Shown one piece after another: positions 1-8,577 of a DNA stretch of 14,961 bases (the stretch's first letter is position 1; every line of letters starts with the position of its first letter). This DNA comes from Mycoemilia scoparia (taxonomy: Eukaryota > Kickxellomycota > Kickxellomycetes > Kickxellales > Kickxellaceae): NCBI GenBank assembly GCA_027575805.1, contig JANBPU010000357.1:1-14961 (forward strand), read 5' to 3'. The notes below the pieces were generated by a model. That model was not told where the DNA came from, searched no databases, and was given only the letters and a program-made list of their open reading frames with translations. The translations under genes were made by a program, and so were the position numbers.

Positions 1-665
1 AATTTTTTTCTTAAAATTAGGCTATTACCTTGGGGACCATAATTGTCTGCCAAAAAATGAAAAGTGGCCATATATATACATACGCTTATTATATCCTGGT
101 TATAAAACACAATTATTTCATCTACTTCAAAATGTCTGGAATGATACATGGATGTGTATGTAAAAACCATCGGAATTTAGAGTACAAAAGTGTGGAGAGA
201 TTTTACTGCACAAATTTCCTGAATGAAGCCACGTCTTGGCTGTTACTGCTGTAATACTTTTGATTATATTCGAAAAGCTGATCCCTAACCTGAAATAAAG
301 GTATATTAAACATGTATATTTTGATAAGGCAAGCCCAGTATTCAAAAATTATATATATATATACACTCTCGTGAAGGTTAGGGTATAGGGCTGCCGAACA
401 CTTTTACATCCTTCTCTTTATATTATTTGCTTCATCTATCAAAATAACAATCACAAACATCTAAACCTATCTACACACTCGCACAGACAGCCACGCAAAA
501 AGGATATCTATAATCCAGGGGTATACTATCATTTAGATTGCATATTTTGAGTATGAAGACACATCGGTCTTTATAGTATGGTGCATCAATCTTCAACTTC
601 ATATTTTACAACAATACACTATAGAGCCGCATCCATATAAAAATTGACTCTGGAACCAAACCATC
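1..665. other. Left-end spacer without a supported gene
   Basis: I see no convincing coding region here; the short open frames on both strands are AT-rich and carry no recognisable motif. An AATAAA at 294-299 could be the poly(A) signal of a gene whose body lies left of the window. A (TA)n run lies at about 349-363. A pyrimidine-rich patch at about 409-440 could belong to the promoter of the secreted-protein gene that starts at 666. Confidence 0.5.
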
Positions 666-1244
666 ATGAAACTTTTCAGAAAATTCAAGACACAGGCACA
701 GATACAGCTACCACTGTATCCCGTCGGAATATTAGCGCTGGGAATCATTTCGCTTTGCTTTCTTTTGAAAGTAGCTAACGCACAGGAAGCCAGCACCAAA
801 ATTGTGACGCTAGCAAATGTTGAGGTACCGAATAGTGAAGCCATTGCCCCAGTGCCCCGATCCGCAGATCTTGATGATAGCAATAATGAAGATAGCAGAC
901 GCCACAGACTAATTGACGATGCCGCACAGGTGGTCAAAGATATTGGCGAAGGCGCTGAAAGCATATGGAACAGGTTTACTTCAAAGGTAGACAACGGGTG
1001 GCATCACTTTACATCACGGGTTGATGACATTGTGGCACCTGAATCCACATCGTCACCATCCCATTCGGTGCAAACCCATGATAATGACAAGGCACAATCA
1101 TCCCACCAGTTTAGCAGCAACAATAACGAAGGCCTCGAAAACGACGATGATAGTGGGTCGTCAGCAAAGGCTCCTCTAATTGCTGGCCCATTGGGCATCT
1201 TGGCTGTTAGCTCAATCTCGGTCATTGCTTTGGTTTTAATCTAA
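666..1244 (+). CDS. Small secreted protein, probably GPI-anchored, function unknown
   Basis: The 192-residue product has the layout of a fungal cell-surface protein. The N-terminus is basic (K2, R5, K6, K8), followed by a hydrophobic core at about 16-36 and a cleavage-site-like VANA|QE at 36-41. The middle is polar, acidic and Ser/Asn-rich. The last 22 residues (about 171-192) are hydrophobic and run to the stop; just before them is a stretch of small residues (S163-S166) suitable as an omega site, then a short spacer. That pattern indicates a GPI signal; a plain C-terminal membrane anchor is the alternative. Two near-identical 11-residue units, WNRFTSKVDNG (101-111) and WHHFTSRVDDI (112-122), stand in tandem. 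An in-frame TGA shortly upstream supports the ATG at 666. I do not recognise the family. It has no visible intron and no cysteine-rich domain. Confidence 0.72.
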   Translation: MKLFRKFKTQAQIQLPLYPVGILALGIISLCFLLKVANAQEASTKIVTLANVEVPNSEAIAPVPRSADLDDSNNEDSRRHRLIDDAAQVVKDIGEGAESIWNRFTSKVDNGWHHFTSRVDDIVAPESTSSPSHSVQTHDNDKAQSSHQFSSNNNEGLENDDDSGSSAKAPLIAGPLGILAVSSISVIALVLI

Positions 1245-1494
1245 ATTCTCATTTGAAGTAGTAAGGGCCATCTTTTTGTTGTGAATTGTAAGGCTTTACC
1301 CAAACCACCAATGGTTTTGTAGCAACCTTGAAGACACAGGAAGGGGGTGCTACAAGAAGTTTGATTCATGTAATACAAACCCAAGCCCTTGGAAGTACTT
1401 TACTAAATTAGTTATTATCATAGCTGAAAATCCACATTTGGTTCTCTCCTATAAAGTAATTTGCTGAAGCTGTTTCTGATGAATGGCCAAATTC

Positions 1495-1500
1495 AATAAA
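1495..1500 (+). terminator. Poly(A) signal AATAAA after the secreted-protein gene
   Basis: A canonical AATAAA lies about 250 bases after the stop codon at 1242-1244, in an AT-rich stretch. It is the best candidate 3'-end signal for this gene, but assigned by position only. Confidence 0.35.
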
Positions 1501-2639
1501 ATGGTCCTAATACTGCTATTAAAACTACATGGCACGCTGTGACAATGACGATAGTGATGTAGCCGTAAGGTGGAAGTTCATGCAGATCCATAGTGCTACA
1601 AGAGCTCCCTCCTGTCTGCTGTGCAACATTTATAGATGATATTTATTTATAGAGAACCGAATTCAGGCCATTATAGACACAAAGGGCTAGTGTTAATATG
1701 AATAGCTGAGCAAGCAATAGTTCGCCAGGTTAATGAGATGGTGTTAAAAAGCGCTCTTATTTGGTTGCTATAATACTATCACACACATATACGCATTGTC
1801 CGCCCTCTCATTCGGTCCCCAAAATTTCTTTAATGGCGACAATGGGAGGCTCTCTCACTTCTACTCGGATCGACTGTGATGTGACAAGATAACCAGCAGC
1901 TAATAAGCTCACTCACTGGACCACGACTCCCGCATGCTGCCTTAGTGGCATGGTGACAAGTCTTGGTGGTTTAGGGTTTCTATATCGTGGTTGTTGTGTG
2001 CTGCAGCCCCAAGACCTGATAGCTGCGTGATAGAAGCCAGTGTAGTAAATCAGTTTCTTGCAACTTCAGCTCAGGCTGCAGCGATTCATGCTGGATGGAA
2101 AGAATAGATGTATGATGGTTGTGAGATGAAAGTGAGTGGCGTCGACCTACGTCTGTCTGACCTGGTCTTGTAGAGTTTGTTACTTTGACCGGAGTGTAAA
2201 TGCAAGTGCGAAGACGTATGTGCATGTGCGTGGACCACACCAAAAGATCCTTGGCAAGAGAAGGCCCAGATGCAACCGCACAAGGGAATCGAAATTTCGA
2301 GTGGTTAATTATACATTAGTGAAATGCAGTCGATACCGTACATTGGGGAGGGGTTAGTATGAAGTTGAACATGCAGCCGCGTATGTCAGTACCACAAACG
2401 CTTGTCCTCGATCTCTTCACAAAAAACCGTTGCTTGTGGTCACTTCAGAACATCCTAGTAACCAAATAGGCAGAATTGGCTTTTGTGTCGCAAGTTCTAT
2501 TTATTCCCTCCTAATTCTCGTGGTGGTCCATGGCCAGTATAATAGTTGTCATCACCTTCATCTCGTATCTTTTTCTTTGAGCCTTTCAAAGTATTCATCA
2601 TACATCTGCGATACTTCATATTTACCAAATCTCTCTCTG

Positions 2640-2658
2640 TTTATTATTATTATTATTG
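2640..2658. repeat. (TTA)n microsatellite
   Basis: About six tandem TTA units sit just before the donor-like site at 2666. Simple repeat, no coding meaning assigned. Confidence 0.8.
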
Positions 2659-2827
2659 CTGAAAGGTAAGTCCTGTGGCCCTTTCTATCATATGCCTTTG
2701 GTTTCATCTGCCTGAATAATCCACCTCCATGAAGCCAGAAAAAATCCCACGCATCACAAAAGAGTTCAGTCCCGCAGCAGCCTGTGTAGTAGTTGCTGTT
2801 ATTAAAAACCACGACTCAAACTCCAAA

Positions 2828-2856
2828 AATACAAACACAAACACAAACACAAACAA
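2828..2856. repeat. (ACAAAC)n microsatellite
   Basis: About four to five tandem hexamer units of the form acaaac. This repeat creates artificial Thr/Asn/Gln-rich or Cys/Leu-rich frames on the two strands. Confidence 0.8.
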
Positions 2857-3498
2857 GGTATTCGTGTATCTTCTCTGGGAATGGTGTGCGCATCTTTGTT
2901 CAAGAACGTGCTATTTTTGGGCAAGATCTCCTTCCTCTTCATCAAGTAATCAGTGGCTTTGCAAATGTCGCTTTTGGCAACCATGTGCGGTTGGTTAGCT
3001 GCTATAAGCCATTTGGTATAGAAGCAAGATATCCAGAGCTGGTGGCTATAGTGGCAGAGAGACTCCATATATAAAAATGGATATACAGGCATCCGGCCAC
3101 GGCAATATGGTTGCCAAAATGTGTTGTTTGTGGGCGTTTAAAGCGGCTTATATGGCTATTCTTGGTATTAATGAAATCGGGATTACCAATCCACACAACA
3201 GCTTTCTGCCTTCCATTTTAGTGCTGCTCTAAAAATAAGCCTCCCATTCAAGCAGATGGCTTAACAGTTGGCTAGCTCCAACAAGAAATGTGCTGACTTG
3301 CAAATAGATCTCTTTACCAAATCAGATTTTTACAAAGCACAAAGGATATTGACAACGATAACTACCGAGATTCAATGACTGGATGGTGTTTCTGCTACGC
3401 TACGCTATGTTACAATTACTGTTAACTCAATGTTCTTTGTACCAACAATGAGTAAAATTGATCCTATCTCTCGCTTGTGTGGTAGTGGTGGTCGCTAT

Positions 3499-3511
3499 GC
3501 TGCTGCTGCTA
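3499..3511. repeat. Short (TGC)n microsatellite
   Basis: Four tandem TGC units in noncoding sequence. Confidence 0.6.
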
Positions 3512-3856
3512 CTTCTACTGTTGCTACAATATATCACTTGCTTTAGTTGGCAAAAGAGTAGTAGGGAAAGGAAGTAATTAAATATAGCTCTTAGAGAGTG
3601 GGTCGATTTACCAGTAAACATTGATGGATCATTTATTGAATACGCTGTTCTAGTTAAGCAAGCAGTGCCAATAGTTCCAGACCACCGCCGTAGTATGTTT
3701 CTCACGATCACACACACCAAAATTGGCCTGAATGATTACTCATTTTGGGCAAAGCTCACATCTCGCCATGGTCTATTCTTCTTGTGGCAACGCGCTTATG
3801 ATTGAAGGCGATTTCAGGACCTCCTTCTTTTGCAATTGGAACACTGCGGCTGGTAT

Positions 3857-3882
3857 CACTACTACTACTGCTGCTGCTGCTA
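3857..3882. repeat. (ACT)n(GCT)n compound microsatellite
   Basis: Several ACT units are followed by several GCT units. On the plus strand they would encode Thr-Ala runs and on the minus strand a serine run; I treat this as simple sequence. Confidence 0.7.
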
Positions 3883-4013
3883 CATTGGTGGATTTGGTGG
3901 CAAACTTCGGCTTTTGTGATATGGACCTTTTTGGCAGAATGAACTAAATGGCCAAAAAACACATAAACATAATGCCATCCCAGATTCTTGCTCCAGAGTT
4001 TTACTAACTTCAA

Positions 4014-4044
4014 TTCTCTCTCTCTCTTTTCTCTCTATCTCTAG
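4014..4044 (+). promoter_or_regulatory. Pyrimidine (CT) block, likely core promoter of the 372-residue protein gene
   Basis: A roughly 30-base, nearly pure C/T tract ends in CTAG. Such CT blocks commonly lie just upstream of transcription starts in fungal promoters, so I place the likely start of transcription just downstream, near 4050. The tract plus AG also resembles an intron 3' end, so it could instead close an upstream 5' UTR intron. No clear TATA box was seen. Confidence 0.45.
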
Positions 4045-4069
4045 CATTATTTCGATTAAGCTATTCTTG

Positions 4070-4096
4070 CTACTACTACTACTACTACTACTACTA
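4070..4096. repeat. (CTA)n microsatellite
   Basis: About nine tandem CTA/TAC units lie in the presumed 5' leader of the gene starting at 4354. Confidence 0.85.
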
Positions 4097-4177
4097 TCAC
4101 CGTATTTACTATTGTCTGCTTTCGCTTTTCCTCACAAAAAGGATCCCAGATATTATTAAATCAAATTGTTGACCAGG

Positions 4178-4327
4178 GTAAGTTACAAATGTGATGCCAG
4201 GAAGTAGATGTATCATAAATAATACCTCAATATGTGTTTTCCAAAACATTCGATACTTTCGACTCAAAAACATCAGGCTTACATAAAACCAACAATCCAA
4301 ACTAATTGTCCAACCCCCTTTTTATAG
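4178..4327 (+). other. Probable 5' UTR intron of the 372-residue protein gene
   Basis: The donor is a near-consensus CAGG|GTAAGT at 4178. A branch-like ACTAAT lies near 4300, and the acceptor is a T-rich tract ending TTTATAG at 4327. The 150-base length fits the other introns here. A TAA at 4330-4332, in frame with the ATG at 4354, means the upstream exon cannot add coding sequence. The intron is therefore called untranslated. Inferred from splice signals only. Confidence 0.55.
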
Positions 4328-4353
4328 AATAATACAAGTACGAGGGCATCGCA

Positions 4354-5472
4354 ATGTTTGATTTTAGCAATATTTCTGTGCTAAACTGTATCAGACCCAA
4401 TCCAAAGAGAAGTCGGACTGAGTCTGCTCCTTCTACACCATCAAAGAACAGAACACTCAAGAACTCGCTCTCTTCTACCTCTGCTTGCACTGGTGACCTT
4501 CCAAAGATGAGAAAAGTCAGCAGTGGTACCACTGCCCTATTCGACAATAACTCAAGCTCAAGTCGGGGAGCCATGTCCTCAGGGATAATACCACCTCCAG
4601 CAGTGCCACTTACAGCCGCAAAACGCAAATCTTCAGCCCCGCCAGCCTTCAACATCCCTTGCCCAACTTCCAGCGACGAAAGCATGTTTTCGCTCTACGA
4701 CCAAAAGTACCACAACGAATATTCGACTATCTCTGGCACTCCTGGTGGATGGAGAAGTAGGCCTATGGGCAGACGTAGCAAGACCTTTGATAGCCTTGCA
4801 TGTGCTGCCCCTATACCACCAGGCATCTACAATCCCCGAAACAACCACCACCACCACAATGACGCCAACATTGGAAGAGGTGGTGGCAGCAAAGGAACAT
4901 TGGATATAACCCTGAGGTTCCCGCCAATATCAATGAATACCAAGATCAAGGATCCAGAAGGTACATCGATGTATCCCAGACCTCAACAAATGCCTCGTCT
5001 TCAACATTCATTTGAACAATATCAGAACCGTCACCACAGATCTCAAAACAACAACCCTCATCCATCTGCCGCTGCTGTTGGTGGTAGTGGCGGTGCCCCA
5101 AAAGTAAAGCCGGCATTTCCTCTCATCCGCAGTAGCAGTAAAGGCAAAAATATTCAAAGTGTATATGGAATCGGTCATGGCCACCACAATCCATCGCACC
5201 ATAATCTGGCCCAAATTCCGCCAAAAATAACCACACAGGTCGCAAAGGCAGCCAGCTCCCCATCTCTTTCGGTAGCGACTAACATCAGCGCCGGCCAAAC
5301 CAATTGCACTAAAAATTCCGATAACATGAAAGAATTTGATCATCCCAGCGACGAAGACGATGATGATGGTTTTGATAATGAAAGCCGGATAGAAGGCTGT
5401 ATGAGTCCCAGAGCAGAAATTATCAACCTTTACGCAGAAAATGGTGCATTTGGCCGAAGAACATGTCTGTAA
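4354..5472 (+). CDS. Unrecognised low-complexity, largely disordered protein
   Basis: The product has 372 residues and no domain that I recognise. It is rich in Ser, Pro, Asn and His, with a His run (HHHH, about 165-168), several His-rich patches at 227-285, a Gly/Ser linker (243-248) and an acidic stretch DEDDDD (333-338). There are several SP/TP sites, for example in SAPSTPSK near 24-31 and CMSPRAE near 349-355. Basic sites of the AGC-kinase type also occur: RKSS at 91-94 and RRSKTF at 140-145. This profile fits a phosphorylated regulatory or scaffold protein, but that is inference. No signal peptide or membrane segment is visible. The ATG at 4354 is supported by an in-frame stop just upstream and a likely 5' UTR intron. 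The C-terminus, from about 344, is less repetitive and may be the conserved part. Confidence 0.68.
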   Translation: MFDFSNISVLNCIRPNPKRSRTESAPSTPSKNRTLKNSLSSTSACTGDLPKMRKVSSGTTALFDNNSSSSRGAMSSGIIPPPAVPLTAAKRKSSAPPAFNIPCPTSSDESMFSLYDQKYHNEYSTISGTPGGWRSRPMGRRSKTFDSLACAAPIPPGIYNPRNNHHHHNDANIGRGGGSKGTLDITLRFPPISMNTKIKDPEGTSMYPRPQQMPRLQHSFEQYQNRHHRSQNNNPHPSAAAVGGSGGAPKVKPAFPLIRSSSKGKNIQSVYGIGHGHHNPSHHNLAQIPPKITTQVAKAASSPSLSVATNISAGQTNCTKNSDNMKEFDHPSDEDDDDGFDNESRIEGCMSPRAEIINLYAENGAFGRRTCL

Positions 5473-5518
5473 ATGGCTCAAGCCAAACAAACCATCTTTG
5501 ACTCTTTTTCAAAGGCGA

Positions 5519-5541
5519 TAATATATATATATATATATATG
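5519..5541. repeat. (TA)n microsatellite
   Basis: About eleven TA units lie shortly after the stop codon of the preceding gene. Confidence 0.85.
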
Positions 5542-5751
5542 TTGCTAAAGTGAAGCAATCTCTGCTACTCCCAAAAACAAATTCAAAGCCATACCTTTGT
5601 TGCGCTGGATGGTGGCTACGCTTATTACTACTATCGTAACATTCTATTACCCTCATTATATTTATTATTAACACCAGCATTATTATTTTAAACCATCCAT
5701 CACATATCAGCTGTACATATATTATTTTATATATTTAGATTCCTTTTTATG

Positions 5752-5789
5752 TATTATTATTACTACTACCACCACCACCACCACCACCG
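5752..5789. repeat. (TTA)n-(CTA)n-(CCA)n compound microsatellite
   Basis: TTA units pass into CTA units and then into about eight CCA units, a graded triplet repeat. On the minus strand it would encode a Gly run, which explains a spurious frame there. Confidence 0.85.
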
Positions 5790-5914
5790 TGGCCACGTGC
5801 TGATGAACAACAATCAAATCTCTCATGACGCCGATGCACTCTTTGATCTACTGCTTTTGAAAGGCATTTAACAAAGGCCCATTTTATTATAATATCAAAA
5901 AATAATAATTCTTG

Positions 5915-5930
5915 AATAAAATTGAATAAA
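5915..5930 (+). terminator. Two AATAAA poly(A) signals
   Basis: AATAAA occurs at 5915-5920 and again at 5925-5930, about 440 bases after the stop of the 372-residue protein gene. They are plausible 3'-end signals for it, by position only. Confidence 0.35.
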
Positions 5931-6121
5931 GAATATGTGAGCAATCATTACATCGGGTCAGGTCAGGGTTCAATCATTATCATCACTAACACATTCCCAT
6001 TCAGAAATAATTCAAACATAAATCACTTGCTATAAGTAAAGTTTTTTGTATTTGGTCGAATTTCACTACTGATCGGCCACACATTGACTGTGAGTGGGCC
6101 ACATCAAAATATGGGTAATAG

Positions 6122-6201
6122 TTTTTGAAGGGTGCACTTTGATGGCCGCCTTTGATTATAGGGCAATCACAGCCAAATGAGTGACTCTAACCCTTCAAAA
6201 A
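6122..6201. repeat. 12-bp inverted repeat upstream of the Sld2 gene
   Basis: The arm TTTTTGAAGGGT (6122-6133) is matched exactly by its reverse complement ACCCTTCAAAAA (6190-6201), with 56 bases between. The arms lie about 280-360 bases upstream of the Sld2 ATG, so they could be paired binding sites for a regulator. Confidence 0.75.
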
Positions 6202-6254
6202 TGGTCATCCATTATCATTTAATGCTTTGTGATTTTTAGCCATTTAGAATGGAA

Positions 6255-6291
6255 TAGAATAATAATAATGATGATGATGATAACGATGATG
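6255..6291. repeat. (AAT)n(GAT)n compound microsatellite
   Basis: AAT units change into GAT/ATG units in the presumed Sld2 promoter region. Confidence 0.8.
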
Positions 6292-6480
6292 GTTAGAGGG
6301 CACATTTCATGAAAAAAGTTTACTACCCATAACTTGGAGGCAACAAACCTTCTTTATTAATATTACTTTGACAACATCTGGTGTCAAACCTAATATTCCA
6401 AAAACATTAATATTTCTGCTGGTGTAATGCTTTTTGTGCTTTAAAATTCTGTACCATTATTGTTAGCTCTACTTTTCTGA

Positions 6481-8408
6481 ATGTTATCCGCCGAATCATC
6501 ACCAAAAATTGAAAATGAAAACCAACCTCAAAACAACTCATCCACAAAGAACGAGCCTAGCAACAACAACAACAACAACAACAACACGAATAAGAATTCA
6601 AAAGAAGCAGCATATGTAGAGAGACTAAAACAGATAAAAACAGAACTAAAAGGATGGGAAAGAGAATTCAAACAAAATAATAATCAACGAGCACCATCAT
6701 CGGGAGACGTTAAGCAGTATCCACGAGTTGTTAGATTGTATCGTGAATATGAAAAAATTAAAAGCAAAGTAAAGGATTTGAGGTTTAGGAAGTTAAGTCA
6801 AGGTTCAAGCTCCAATGACACAGCCACCACAACAGCACCAATAAATGAACAAGCTGAAGCACAAAGTAAGCTAAGAGGTAAAGAGGGAACAACACCTTTA
6901 GAGCTCAATACGGAGTCAAGTACGTTGAAGTCAAAAAAGCGTGGCCGTGAATATTCAATCCCAAAGAAATATCGTGACAGAAATAAGGCGCTTAATAAGC
7001 AATTGAAGAATGGACCACCACAAAGTAATAATAGTGATGATAGTAACCAGGATAAACCATCAGGTCAAAAGAATGAAGGTCCCAAGGAAATTAGCTCTTC
7101 GATGCCAGAAACTCCTCAGAGTGAATATAATACAAATAATGTCGAAGATAGTAAATCCCAAGGATCATTGTCTGGTACTAATGATAGCAGTAGCATAGAG
7201 CTACAAAGGCCTAAAGACGCGGACTCAGAGGCCATAAACACTAAAGTAAAAGACCAATCAAGTTATCTGCCTGAAGAAAAAGAAGATTCGAATAAAGAAA
7301 ACGAACCACCTAAATATAACCAAGATCCATTATATCCTGATGATCAAGTGCAAATAAAGACCACCGAATCTACATCAAACGACACTGAAATAGAAGATAT
7401 TGATGATGATGATGATGATAAAGACTCGGTGCCCCTACCCTTTTTAGCTAGAAACAGTGGTTTTGGTCTCTATCCAGGAAGTGGGTCAAATCTAACATCC
7501 GCATTGCCCATCAACAATTCCAACGGCGGTTCTATAGGATTACTCTCCAGGACACCCAGCTTAGGCAGTGGAGGAAATGCTTCATCAATTTCATTAAGAT
7601 CGCTTTCGAAAAAAACCTCAATATCACTTAAAGATTTCCAAACACAATTTAGTTTCGAATCACTCAAATTGGATGATCTTGAAAAGGAGGGTGGAGGCAG
7701 CACCAAAAAATCGATGGAAAAATCCAAAGATGTGTCAGGATTTGAAAATGGAATCAGTAATGAACATAGAATTGACAGTGTTGATCGTGGTGAAGATGAG
7801 GAGTGGTGGGAACATGATGAAGGTGCTAGCGATGATGACGAGAATAGTGATATTCAAATAGAGGCAAGAAATATCTATAAATTTTAGGATGTTGGTGTAT
7901 AACAATTTTCCATATGTTTATCAGTACTAAATATTGTGGATGCTTGTTTGTTTGTGTGTTTGTTTATTTATAGGGACTTAAGCATAGGAAAAAGGCAACT
8001 CAAAAACGAACAACAAAACGTGTAAAAAGTAAGTAGAGCTTCACATTTCCTTGCTATATTTGAATTCATCTTCTCTTACTTTCCCTGTCCTGTAAATATT
8101 AAAATATCGAATTAATATTTTGCTTATTAGTTGCACCGGCTGACTATAAACCATCAAGAAAAGCAGCAAATCATGTTGATGGAAACTTGGTCAGCCAAAA
8201 CTTTACAAAATTGAAACTTAAAACCTATGGGCGTGGATCAAAGGGAAAATCTGCTGCTGACAGAAGAAGGTAACTATTTGGTTTCTTGTATAGTTGTAAT
8301 AAAGCATTTGTGGTGTTCAGTGAATATGGTCTGACAGTCTCTTGTTTTTATAGTGGGTTCTATAAACGTCTGGTTGCAAAGCACGAAAGAGCTAGTAAAT
8401 CTAAATAG
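6481..8408 (+). CDS. SLD2: DNA replication regulator Sld2/Drc1, four exons
   Basis: Sld2 is the CDK target that, once phosphorylated, bridges to Dpb11/TopBP1 and loads the replicative helicase at origins (family knowledge). I assign exons 6481-7863, 7974-8028, 8131-8269 and 8354-8408, giving 543 residues; S. cerevisiae Sld2 has 453. The N-terminal family domain is clear at about 43-103: LKQIKTELKGWEREF, then a conserved basic Tyr/Arg segment (VKQYPRVVRLYREYEKIK). The middle is disordered, with a poly-Asn run (29-35), an acidic run (308-313) and few S/T-P sites: S7, T138, T211 (PETPQSEY) and T358. The exon 2-4 part carries the family C-terminus: a basic QKRTTKRVK block, then NFTKLKLKTYGRG. The splice phases (0, 1, 2) agree at every junction. 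Without splicing, exon 1 would run to a stop at 7885-7887 and lose this conserved end. A KEN motif lies at 272-274. The weakest point is the GC donor of intron 1. Confidence 0.9.
6561..6586 (+). repeat. (AAC)n repeat encoding poly-Asn in Sld2
   Basis: About eight AAC codons lie near the Sld2 N-terminus and encode the Asn run just before the conserved N-terminal domain. Likely length-variable. Confidence 0.8.
7864..7973 (+). other. Sld2 intron 1, GC-AG type
   Basis: The donor reads GAG|GCAAGA, the usual form of a GC donor, and the acceptor is TTTATAG ending at 7973. A branch-like TACTAA lies at about 7925-7930. Phase 0 on both sides joins I460-E461 to GLKHRKK and leads directly into the conserved QKRTTKRVK segment. 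The only nearby GT in the frame (in AATAGTGAT) would put a stop codon in the next exon, so the GC donor is the consistent choice. Confidence 0.75.
8029..8130 (+). other. Sld2 intron 2
   Basis: The donor is AAAAA|GTAAGT and the acceptor is TTATTAG ending at 8130. Its length is 102 bases and its phase is 1. The join makes ATT (Ile) and keeps the conserved RVKIAP reading. Confidence 0.85.
8270..8353 (+). other. Sld2 intron 3
   Basis: The donor is AAG|GTAACT and the acceptor is a T-rich tract ending TATAG at 8353. A branch-like CTGAC lies at 8331-8335. Its length is 84 bases and its phase is 2. The join makes AGT (Ser) and continues to GFYKRLVAKHE and a stop. Confidence 0.85.
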
Positions 8409-8493
8409 TTTGTGAGGAAATATTTATCGCTTCTCCTATAGTATCATTTATATTTGCATGAATCTTCGGACTTTGATTTCAAAGCTGTTTTGG

Positions 8494-8499
8494 AATAAA
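8494..8499 (+). terminator. Poly(A) signal AATAAA after the Sld2 gene
   Basis: AATAAA lies 86 bases after the spliced stop codon at 8406-8408, a normal distance for a fungal 3' UTR. Confidence 0.5.
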
Positions 8500-8577
8500 C
8501 CATATATTTAATTATACGCAGTTTCAAAACAAAGTATGCTGGATCAGCCTTTCTATAGATTCTGATAATGATCCGTT

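Larger units (their letters stand above)
1245..4013. other. Long gene-poor interval (about 2.8 kb)
   Basis: I find no gene that I can assign. The interval holds microsatellites and several short protein-like frames: 2793-3074 (+), 3077-3232 (+), 3732-3947 (+) and, on the opposite strand, 2558-2812 and 3756-4013. None has a recognised domain, and frames on opposite strands overlap, so at most one of each pair can be real. A perfect splice-donor-like AG|GTAAGT occurs at 2664-2670. Reasonable readings are an extended regulatory region, an untranslated or long noncoding transcript, or a decayed gene. Confidence 0.4.
5473..6480. other. Intergenic region between the disordered-protein gene and the Sld2 gene
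   Basis: No gene is supported. The left part is an AT-rich 3' region with simple repeats and two AATAAA signals. The right part is the presumed Sld2 promoter, with an inverted repeat at 6122-6201. A CACGTG E-box occurs at 5794-5799, but its relevance is unknown. A five-codon upstream frame (ATG at 6427, stop at 6442-6444) lies in the presumed Sld2 leader. Confidence 0.5.

Noticed and set aside
599..994. 131-residue minus-strand frame over the secreted-protein gene
   Set aside because: It is antisense to a plus-strand frame with a coherent signal peptide, repeat and anchor; the Ser/Leu runs are a shadow effect.
2136..2357. 73-residue plus-strand frame and overlapping minus-strand frames near 1980-2283
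   Set aside because: The compositions are unusual (many Cys, Arg, His), several frames overlap on both strands and none has a motif or nearby gene signals.
4302..4685. 127-residue minus-strand frame over the disordered-protein gene
   Set aside because: It lies opposite the longer plus-strand frame with clear coding character; its Val/Ala/Gly-rich reading is the complement of Ser/Pro/Asn-rich codons.
5747..5944. 65-residue minus-strand frame with a Gly run
   Set aside because: The Gly and Asn runs come from the compound triplet repeat, and the rest lies in AT-rich sequence overlapping two AATAAA signals of the upstream gene.
7864..7887. Sld2 as a single-exon protein ending at 7887
   Set aside because: That reading ends before the basic and NFTKLKLK segments, which are present downstream in three exons with matching phases and good splice sites.
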